This document shows positions 13,687 to 20,760 of a stretch of DNA of 64,000 nt, piece by piece. The notes beneath the pieces are model-generated. The model saw nothing but the letters and a program-made list of their open reading frames with translations. It was not told the DNA's origin and did no database searches. Source of the stretch: Flavobacterium sp. ov086 (GTDB lineage: Bacteria > Bacteroidota > Bacteroidia > Flavobacteriales > Flavobacteriaceae); contig NZ_FZNL01000014.1 of NCBI RefSeq assembly GCF_900187965.1, positions 101,489 to 165,488 of the forward strand, in the 5' to 3' direction. Within the stretch, counting starts at the first letter, position 1, and every line of letters begins with the position of its first letter. Both the position numbers and the translations under genes were made by a program.

Positions 13687-15516
13687 TTAAGGTTCTATTC
13701 GATCAATCTTATTGGTATTTAAGTTAATTTTAAAATGATCTGCCGGTTGCCCATTCATCGTTTTCAATACTATTTTTGACCAAAGGACTAAATTCTTATT
13801 ACTCGATTTTTCTAATTGTTTACAGACCATTTCATATTGTTTTAATCTGTTTTTACCTATTTCGGGAATGGCTAATTCATCTGCGTTTTTTAATCTGTAA
13901 AAATCAAATATCATATCAAAACCTGTCCAGGATTCAAAATCCTGAATCGCTAAATGATTCGACAATAGCTCTTGTTCGACTTCTGCAGTGTTTGCATTGA
14001 TTTGTACTAAATCTTTACCGGAAAGTTTTATAATAGCCGCCAGAAATTCAACCGGAAAATCTTCAGGCAAAAAACGCAGGCGAACCAATTCTTTCAAATG
14101 CCATCTTGTAAAATCCTCATAATCTTTAGCTTTCAGAATATCTTTATTCCAAATATCAGGACTTTTTATATTTTGCAAATGAGCGTACTCTTCTTCATAA
14201 AAAGGAAACAAGTTGTTAAACTTTGAAACGGAACCCACCACGATCGTTTCTACCTCAACTTCTGAATTAGAATGAATCGTCAGTATTTTATACGCTGGTT
14301 TATAGGCCGCCAATGAAGGCGTTTGAATGTTAAATAAAGTATTGCCTTTTGCTGTTGTTCTTACTCCTGTATCGTTAATATGCATGTGTCCGCCAAAATG
14401 AATTTGAATTCCTGCATCGGCAAATATCTGGGCAACTTCTTCATCCGGCACTCTGTCTAATTGCATTTTATGGGGACCAAACAACAGTTTTAATTCCGGT
14501 GAAGCATCATCGTTAAAATCAACCATTGGATAATGACTAAAAGCAATTACTATTTTCCCTTTTTGTCTGGCTTCTGCCGAGACTTTTTTTATCCAGTCTA
14601 TTAAATGTTTTTTATAAATAAGCACATTATTGTAACCAATGCTGGCTCCGGAAAAATCATTAGGATTATCCAGCGCTCCTGATAATTTTTTGTTAGGAAC
14701 ATACACATTTGCGTCTATTGCCAAAAGCCAAACGCCTTTGATTGGCTCAACCAAATAACTAGCGTCCGGAAGTGATAAATTGGTATTTACAACAGCATAC
14801 GTTCTTTTTTGTAATCCGGACTCTTTTAAAGCTTTGTCAAAATTATAGCCTTCATAAGTATAGGTCGAAAAAGGAGTTTCCCAATACAAATCATTTTTCT
14901 TTGGAAAGAATCCAAAATCAGCCATTTCATTTATGGTCTCTTTATATCCCCAGTTTTTTATATCAGATGTGATTATTGGTTCTAATTGATCTTTATCTTC
15001 GGGCAGATTATTTTTAGAGCTGCTTATAATTTGTTCTTTACCTCCTTTGCCTAAAAAATCTGTTTTAAGGGCTTCTTGAGAAAAAGGTCTTACTACATCA
15101 TGATTTCCTGTTGTTACAAAAAACGACATGCCGTGTTTCCTGGTGTATTTATTCAATATTTTTTTTAATCCCCTAACATGAACGGGTTGTCCGTCATCAC
15201 TAAAATCCCCCGGAAGTACAACTTGTTTAATTCCTCTTTTTGAAATGTCATTTAAAGCTTCTAAAAATGCAAAATAATTTTCGTTGAAAATTCTGGTAGA
15301 GTGTAATTGCGAATTCATTGTTCTTATATTGACATACTCTCCTGTTTCTGGGTTCTTAACTCCTTTGTAATTATTATCTTGAAATTTCCCGAAAATATCC
15401 TGCAAATGAACATCGGCAATAAAAGCAATTTTTACTGCAGTATTTTTTTCTGCCTGCTTTGATTTACAGGCATACATAAAAAGTAATAGCAATATTAATC
15501 CCAATGCTCTTAACAT
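13687..15516 (-). CDS. Lipoprotein calcineurin-like metallophosphoesterase
   Basis: The ATG at 15516 gives a 609-residue protein with a lipoprotein signal (MLRALGLILLLLFMYAC, Cys17). An upstream extension of the frame starts at TTG inside repeat DNA and is rejected. The full set of metal-binding blocks is present: IAFIADVHL (DxH), LPGDFSDDG (GD), TTGNHDVVRP (GNHD), AFSHYPMVD and HFGGHMHINDTG (GHxH). Such enzymes hydrolyse phosphomonoesters or phosphodiesters. The lipid anchor places it in the periplasm or on the outer membrane. The C-terminal 200 residues show no motif I can name. In this locus it could remove phosphate, or cut a phosphodiester, on a phospho-glycan. That substrate is inferred from context only. 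Confidence 0.85.
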   Translation of the reverse strand: MLRALGLILLLLFMYACKSKQAEKNTAVKIAFIADVHLQDIFGKFQDNNYKGVKNPETGEYVNIRTMNSQLHSTRIFNENYFAFLEALNDISKRGIKQVVLPGDFSDDGQPVHVRGLKKILNKYTRKHGMSFFVTTGNHDVVRPFSQEALKTDFLGKGGKEQIISSSKNNLPEDKDQLEPIITSDIKNWGYKETINEMADFGFFPKKNDLYWETPFSTYTYEGYNFDKALKESGLQKRTYAVVNTNLSLPDASYLVEPIKGVWLLAIDANVYVPNKKLSGALDNPNDFSGASIGYNNVLIYKKHLIDWIKKVSAEARQKGKIVIAFSHYPMVDFNDDASPELKLLFGPHKMQLDRVPDEEVAQIFADAGIQIHFGGHMHINDTGVRTTAKGNTLFNIQTPSLAAYKPAYKILTIHSNSEVEVETIVVGSVSKFNNLFPFYEEEYAHLQNIKSPDIWNKDILKAKDYEDFTRWHLKELVRLRFLPEDFPVEFLAAIIKLSGKDLVQINANTAEVEQELLSNHLAIQDFESWTGFDMIFDFYRLKNADELAIPEIGKNRLKQYEMVCKQLEKSSNKNLVLWSKIVLKTMNGQPADHFKINLNTNKIDRIEP

Positions 15517-15555
15517 ATAATTTATTTTATAATTATTTATTATCACTATCCGTGA

Positions 15556-15735
15556 CGAATACCAAGCAAAAATAAGATGAAAAAGTTTGCCACGAATTTC
15601 TCGAATTTTTATTTCGAAACTGCCTAAAAAACTAGCCACAAATTGGACAGATTTACATAGATTTTTCAATCTGTACAATCAAAATAATTCAGGGTAATTC
15701 GAGAAATTCGTGGCAAAAAAACATGTTTGGTATTC
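15556..15735. repeat. Large inverted-repeat element between the lyase-like and phosphoesterase genes
   Basis: A perfect 19-bp pair, GCCACGAATTTCTCGAATT (15589-15607) and its complement (15696-15714), is enclosed by an outer near-perfect pair GAATACCAAGC (15556-15566) and GTTTGGTATTC (15725-15735). The intervening AT-rich sequence includes AGCCACAAATTGGACAGATTTACATAG. No protein is encoded. A TATTTTTG box on the minus strand (15574-15567) inside the element could provide a -7 promoter box for the downstream gene, but no matching -33 box is evident. Confidence 0.7.
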
Positions 15736-15749
15736 TTTGTCCTGCAGGA

Positions 15750-17546
15750 TTAAGAAATCATCATTTTATGAGTAAACGGTGTAAATCCTGTAATATAAAC
15801 ATGTACTCCGTTTGTATGCAAGCTGCCTTTGTGATAGGTGTATTCTTCACTATCTAAATTTTCTATGTTTAGATGTTCGCACTTTCCTGGTCCAAAATGT
15901 ATAGCATCTTCTCCCGTAGCAACTTCTCCGAATCCAGATCTAAGAAAATAGTTCTTTTTTTCGTCTATTTCTGCTCCTTTGACGATGCTTTCTTCATTAA
16001 AACACATTTCAATTGTTACTTCAACGTTTGGAGGTCCGTCGACTTTAAAATCTAAACTCAGCGTTCCATTTTCTTCCGTGATTTCAATTATAGTAATTTG
16101 CTTTTTTACATTGCTTTTGGTTCTCGAATCAAAATCCATTTTATTCCAAAATCGACCGTCTGGTGATTCAGATAATTTATAATCCCCATCAGATCTGCGA
16201 AATTCTTCGGCAAGCGGCTGGTAATAATCTGCTTCTTTGGTTTCCTTCAGGATGTATTTATTTCCTTCTTTTACGATACCATCGCTGCTAAAATATCCCA
16301 TTCTAAAAAAGGAAGTAGACAGTCGCATGTATTTTAGTATAGAATCTTGTTTTCTATACATTAGAAAATTAGGATTTGAAGATCTTCCGGAAACAATCTG
16401 AACCGGCTGATCGTTACCGCCAAATAGTGTCACGGAGGCTTTTCCGCGCCTGATTCTTGCCAGATTCGAGACTGCAAAAAACTTTTCAAAGTCATTTGCA
16501 ACTTTACCTTCAACAGGAATTTGTTTCTGAAGTTCCTCATTTTCCATAAAAAAAGCTAATGAATCTGATAAGATATCGGTTGTAAAATCCGGTAGATTTT
16601 CAATGCCATTGACCATATACGCAAACATTGCATTATTAGTGCGAATTGCCATGTATCGATACTGCAAATAAAACTTCGTTACTGTTAAAGTCATAAACTG
16701 ATCCTGCCTTTTCGAATCAACTGTAACCAAATCGCCATTGGGTTCTGTATAATAAAAATAAGTGGTTAGATTTTGGTTCACTATATCTAATAATTCCGGT
16801 CTATTAAGTGTTCTTGCCATCGTAATTAATGCTCTGTCAATTACTGCAGAGTAAATCCCGCTTCGTTCAGAATAATGCCCATCTTCATTGATATAAATAC
16901 CTTCTGCCAGCCATTGATCAATTCTTTTAACATATCTGACATCCGGATACAGGGAATTAATATTGGCTAATGCCGCACAAATAACCCATCTGTGATTTGG
17001 AGTATGAACACCTCCTGTTACCATAGCCTCGCCAGCATTCAAAATAAACTTTTTAAATTTATCTTTTAATTGTACTAAATCGCTTTGTTTGTTATTTTTC
17101 AAAATAAAAGCAGCAAGACAAATATATTCTAAGACAAAAGCAGTATCGGGAGGAGATTGTCTGTTGCCTCCAGCATCTAATGTGCCATCGCTATATTGTT
17201 CTTTTAATAAAATATCTATTGCCTGATTCAGCTTTTCAACTAAAACTTTTGATTTATAATATTCAGATCCGGAATTAGCCATCGAAGCCGTCATTGTTGC
17301 AATGGAGTTGGCTACACCACGAAAACTGCTCAGTCTGATTGTGGGGTCAAGAGGTACTTTGCTGAGGATTGTTCTAACAGTGGCATCATTGTTTAAGATG
17401 AGCTTTTTCATTAATTGAATATCCTCTTTAGAAGTATTGTTTTTTAAAAACAAATCATTGGCAAAAATAGCATCACTAACTAAAGCTCCTGCCAATGTTA
17501 AACCTGATAATCTAATAAATTCTCCACGGCTAATTTGCTTTTTCAT
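15750..17546 (-). CDS. Unclassified secreted alpha-helical protein, polysaccharide-lyase-like
   Basis: I do not recognise the family with certainty. The 598-residue protein begins MKKQISRGEFIRLSGLTLAGALVSDAIFAN. This export signal resembles a Tat leader, but only one arginine of the twin pair is present. Residues 40-330 look helix-rich, as in alpha/alpha-toroid enzymes. Polar conserved-looking blocks are GGVHTPNHRWVICAALA (178-194) and EDGHYSERSGIYSAV (221-235). The second half (from about 340) looks beta-rich, as in lyases of the heparinase or chondroitin AC type (toroid plus beta-sandwich). The Asn-His-Arg-Trp and His-Tyr residues would suit a beta-elimination site. Rhamnose-glucuronate lyases such as PL27 are one possible relationship, untested here. 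It is encoded between the orphan secreted protein and the phosphoesterase. Confidence 0.45.
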   Translation of the reverse strand: MKKQISRGEFIRLSGLTLAGALVSDAIFANDLFLKNNTSKEDIQLMKKLILNNDATVRTILSKVPLDPTIRLSSFRGVANSIATMTASMANSGSEYYKSKVLVEKLNQAIDILLKEQYSDGTLDAGGNRQSPPDTAFVLEYICLAAFILKNNKQSDLVQLKDKFKKFILNAGEAMVTGGVHTPNHRWVICAALANINSLYPDVRYVKRIDQWLAEGIYINEDGHYSERSGIYSAVIDRALITMARTLNRPELLDIVNQNLTTYFYYTEPNGDLVTVDSKRQDQFMTLTVTKFYLQYRYMAIRTNNAMFAYMVNGIENLPDFTTDILSDSLAFFMENEELQKQIPVEGKVANDFEKFFAVSNLARIRRGKASVTLFGGNDQPVQIVSGRSSNPNFLMYRKQDSILKYMRLSTSFFRMGYFSSDGIVKEGNKYILKETKEADYYQPLAEEFRRSDGDYKLSESPDGRFWNKMDFDSRTKSNVKKQITIIEITEENGTLSLDFKVDGPPNVEVTIEMCFNEESIVKGAEIDEKKNYFLRSGFGEVATGEDAIHFGPGKCEHLNIENLDSEEYTYHKGSLHTNGVHVYITGFTPFTHKMMIS

Positions 17547-17600
17547 CTGTTACTATTTATTGTTTTGAGCGATAAAAGGCTTATTATCTATTCTTTGGAT

Positions 17601-17785
17601 AAAGCTCCGGAGGAGCAACATATTTATAGCCAGTTAATGTCAGGTTAGTAGAATCAAGCTCCAGAGGAGCGATATGTTTACAGGCGACATAATAATTTTT
17701 CTTTTTTGAATCTGAATATTTCACCCCGATGGGGTTCTCTCTCATAAATTCATAAACTGCTATAAATATGCTGTTCCGCCGGGAC
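17601..17785. repeat. Cluster of short palindromes in two direct copies (REP-like)
   Basis: Two similar units, AAGCTCCGGAGGAGCAACAT (from 17602) and AAGCTCCAGAGGAGCGATAT (from 17656), each continue with A/GTTTATAG- or GTTTACAG-like sequence. Further small palindromes follow: ACCCCGATGGGGT (17723-17735) and GTTCCGCCGGGAC (17773-17785). Each has 5-6-bp arms and a 3-nt loop. The segment occupies the 333-bp gap between two minus-strand genes. An apparent 73-residue reading frame across it is a by-product of the repeat. The rest of the gap shows a short CCTAACAG/CTGTTAG stem near 17850-17875. Confidence 0.65.
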
Positions 17786-17879
17786 TTCGAATTAATTTCA
17801 GTCAACGATTTCCTTATATGTAATTACCTATCATTTATTTTTGAACAGAGACCTAACAGGTTTTAAAAAACTGTTAGAT

Positions 17880-18446
17880 TTAATGATCAACTACTTTTAC
17901 TAATGTAAAATTTATTCCTAATGGGTTTTTAGTCATTTTACAGATTAAGGGAAAATCCGGATTTTTTATAATCCACATTTCTGTTTCATCAATTTGAGCA
18001 ATCACGTGCAAAGTATCTAGTAATTTCCCTTCCAGATCAACACTGTTTTTAGGGGCATTTTTATCTAAAACATACGTTGTATTGTTATAAATAAACTTGT
18101 TGTTTTTTAGTAAATCGCGATAAGCTGACTGCGAAATCATAAAAAAAGTTTCTGTTGGTTTCAGGTTTAAAACCGGCGCATATTCTCCCTGATTGTAGCT
18201 TAATGCTGTTCCGTTTTTTAATGCTTCCGGCAACGTTCTAATGCTGCTTTTTACTCCTCTTGTGTCTAAATTTAATACAAGTGTATCGCCCGCCATTTTA
18301 GTAGTAAGCATTAGCGTTCTTGTCTGTCCGTGCAGTTTACAGATATAACTTAATTCTGTATTATTTTTAAGAGACGGAATGTAGTTTTGTGCTATTCCTA
18401 TTTGATGTATTGTACACAAAAGAAGAATTAATAGTGCTTTTTTCAT
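17880..18446 (-). CDS. Orphan secreted protein of unknown function
   Basis: The ATG at 18446 gives 188 residues with a clear signal peptide (KKALLILLLCTIHQIGIAQ). The frame also has an in-frame ATG at 18455, three codons earlier, which is equally possible. The mature part of about 168 residues is mostly predicted beta structure: repeated patterns such as LSYICKLHGQTRTLMLTTKMAGDTLVLNLD and a C-terminal MWIIKNPDFPLICKMTKNPLGINFTLVKV. No cysteine pair, metal motif or catalytic signature stands out. It starts 11 bp after the GH92 stop, so it is almost certainly co-transcribed with the mannosidase genes. It may be a small binding or accessory protein of the locus. Confidence 0.7.
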   Translation of the reverse strand: MKKALLILLLCTIHQIGIAQNYIPSLKNNTELSYICKLHGQTRTLMLTTKMAGDTLVLNLDTRGVKSSIRTLPEALKNGTALSYNQGEYAPVLNLKPTETFFMISQSAYRDLLKNNKFIYNNTTYVLDKNAPKNSVDLEGKLLDTLHVIAQIDETEMWIIKNPDFPLICKMTKNPLGINFTLVKVVDH

Positions 18447-18457
18447 CTGTTGCATAT

Positions 18458-20731
18458 TTATTTTGTTGGTGGTAAAATGGTTGTTCCCCAAGCCGAAGGT
18501 TTTGAATCCATTTCAAAAATCAATTCGCCTCCTTTAGCAATATCATCGTGTAAAATCCAGGCTTTATTGTATGGTTTTCCGTTTAATAATGCTGATTTTA
18601 TATATTTGTTTTTATCACTCCCTTTCTTCGTGGTAATCTTAAAAATTTTGCCTTCTTCTAACTGCAAAGTAGTTTCTTTAATTAAGGGTGTATTTAATAA
18701 ATAATATGGCTGTCCGGCATTTGGGTACAATCCCATCATGTGAAACGCCAGCCAGGAAGACATTGCTCCTGAATCATCATTACCGGGTAAACCTTCGTGC
18801 GAGGTATTGAAATTATCTTTAATAATGGCTCTGATTCTGTCACTGCTTAAATACGGTTTTCCTATCCAATGGTACAAACAAGGCGTTAAAAAAGAAGGTT
18901 CGTTGGCTACATTATATAATTTGGTATCAAAAAAAGTATCCAGTCTGTTTTTAAAAGCCACTTCTCCTCCTGATTTACGAACCAGCTCCGGAACATCATG
19001 AGGAATACTTAATGAATACTCCCAAGAATTTCCTTCGTAAAAAAACACGCACCAATGGCAGACATACCAAGGAGATTCAATAATAACAGGTGTATATTTA
19101 AAGGTTGGTTTCTGAATTTTTGATTCTCCAAAAACAACATCGTCAAGCCAATTTCCTGCTGCATCTTTTGGCATAATAAATCCTTTAGAACCTGTATTTT
19201 CATAATCAGAACGCCATAAATTTTGCCAATTGTCGGCTTGTTTTATGTATTGATTGTATATCTCTGTGTGATTTAATCCTTTGGCGACAGTGGCAATATT
19301 ATAATCGTTATACGAATAATCTATAGTTCTGTTTCCTGCGCGATCTATACCATACGGCACATAGCCTAAACGTAAATATTCCATTAAACCACCTCTGCCC
19401 TCTTTCTCTTCATTTCCGCCGGGAGGCACTGTGGCATCTTTAATCATAGCTCGTAAAGCCACTTCATAATCTATCCCTTTTAGATTTTTTACAAAAGCAT
19501 CGGCAAGTACGACAGAAGCATTAGAACCGCCTTGTGTACGTCCGTTATCATTACCGCTTCGGCCTTCGGGCAAATAGCCTTCATTTTTGTAAATGTTTAA
19601 TAACGCATTGACAATTTCGACCTGACGTTTAGGATCTATTAATGTAATCAAAGGACTTGAACTTCTAAAAGTATCCCAAATACAATAAAAATCGTCATAA
19701 TATGGTTCGTCATTTGTCCATAACGGATTTTCTCCTGTTCGGTTTACAGGCATAATCATGGTGTGATACAAACCTGTATAAAACATTTTTTTATACTCAT
19801 CCGATGTATCTGCAGAAAGTTTTATACGGCTTAATAATTGTTCCCATTTATTTTCCAGGGAAACTAAAACGGTATTAAAATCCCAATGCGGAATTTCTGC
19901 TTCTATATTATTTTTTGCTTTTAATTCACTTAAAAAAGAGATTCCAATTTTAATATTGAGTTCCTGTTTGCCGTCTTTTCCGAAAGAAACTAAAGCTGCT
20001 GTTTTTTTTCCTGAATCAAATTGTGCGGATTGATTGTTGTAAAATTTTCCGTTTTTGTAAGTAACATATTTCGCAATTGGCTGATCAAAAACTGCCCAAA
20101 AATAAACGGTATAAGCACGACCATTATTCCATCCGCCTCTAATTCTGCTATAGCCACGAACTTCGGTATCAGAGACAATTTCTATTTGAGAACCTACAAA
20201 TTGCTGGGCTTCTCTGGCGTTTGGTATTGCTTCTTCTCCTAAGAAAAAACCAGGATCAATCTTTAACTCTTTTGAGGTATTTTTGGGATATGTAATGCGA
20301 TAAAAAGAAACTTTTTCGCCTGTTGTTATTTCGGTTTTTATCTGATTTTCTTTGAAAACAGTTTCATAATACCCCAATTTCACGTTTTCTTCTGCCCTAT
20401 ATGACGTTTGATCTAATTTATCTAATGTTCCTGAAAAGGGCATAATCTGAATGTTTCCGTATTTAGGTCCGCCTCCGGTTCCGCTTACATGAACCTGACT
20501 AAATCCTGTAACTTCTTTTGGTACTGGCAGCCAACCGCTATTGGGGCTTGATGTGCAGTCCGGACTTGGTTTTACCATTCCGTAGGGACACGAAGGTCCA
20601 ATAAAAACTCTGCCAACGCCCTCTGAACCAATCATTGGATCTACGTAATCATGAAGTTGATTTTGCGCATTACTTTTAATAGTAAATAATGCTATTCCTA
20701 AAAATATGATAACCTTATTATTTATTTTCAT
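18458..20731 (-). CDS. GH92 exo-alpha-mannosidase (secreted, canonical)
   Basis: The 757-residue protein starts at the ATG at 20731 (an upstream codon in frame is TTG) and has a signal peptide ending IKSNAQ. GH92 hallmarks run through the protein: YVDPMIGSEGVGRVFIGPSCPYGMVKPSPD near the start, GFSQVHVSGTGGGPKYGNIQIMP, YHTMIMPVNRTGENP, FYCIWDTFRSSSPL, GNSWEYSLSIPHD and the catalytic aspartate block PGNDDSGAMSSW. GH92 enzymes are calcium-dependent exo-alpha-mannosidases acting with inversion. The sequence does not decide the linkage preference (1,2, 1,3, 1,4, 1,6 or mannose-1-phosphate). It lies 29 bp after another GH92-type gene, so two mannosidases of different specificity probably act in sequence in the periplasm. 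Confidence 0.93.
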   Translation of the reverse strand: MKINNKVIIFLGIALFTIKSNAQNQLHDYVDPMIGSEGVGRVFIGPSCPYGMVKPSPDCTSSPNSGWLPVPKEVTGFSQVHVSGTGGGPKYGNIQIMPFSGTLDKLDQTSYRAEENVKLGYYETVFKENQIKTEITTGEKVSFYRITYPKNTSKELKIDPGFFLGEEAIPNAREAQQFVGSQIEIVSDTEVRGYSRIRGGWNNGRAYTVYFWAVFDQPIAKYVTYKNGKFYNNQSAQFDSGKKTAALVSFGKDGKQELNIKIGISFLSELKAKNNIEAEIPHWDFNTVLVSLENKWEQLLSRIKLSADTSDEYKKMFYTGLYHTMIMPVNRTGENPLWTNDEPYYDDFYCIWDTFRSSSPLITLIDPKRQVEIVNALLNIYKNEGYLPEGRSGNDNGRTQGGSNASVVLADAFVKNLKGIDYEVALRAMIKDATVPPGGNEEKEGRGGLMEYLRLGYVPYGIDRAGNRTIDYSYNDYNIATVAKGLNHTEIYNQYIKQADNWQNLWRSDYENTGSKGFIMPKDAAGNWLDDVVFGESKIQKPTFKYTPVIIESPWYVCHWCVFFYEGNSWEYSLSIPHDVPELVRKSGGEVAFKNRLDTFFDTKLYNVANEPSFLTPCLYHWIGKPYLSSDRIRAIIKDNFNTSHEGLPGNDDSGAMSSWLAFHMMGLYPNAGQPYYLLNTPLIKETTLQLEEGKIFKITTKKGSDKNKYIKSALLNGKPYNKAWILHDDIAKGGELIFEMDSKPSAWGTTILPPTK

Positions 20732-20760
20732 TTGCAATTTTTATTTTTTAGAAAACATTT

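Noticed and set aside
15517..15678. N-terminal extension of the metallophosphoesterase by 54 residues
   Set aside because: The extension begins at TTG, lies in inverted-repeat DNA and would bury the lipoprotein signal.
17584..17805. Open frame of 73 codons on the minus strand
   Set aside because: It is made of the palindromic repeat units found in this gap and has no protein-like features or homology I recognise.
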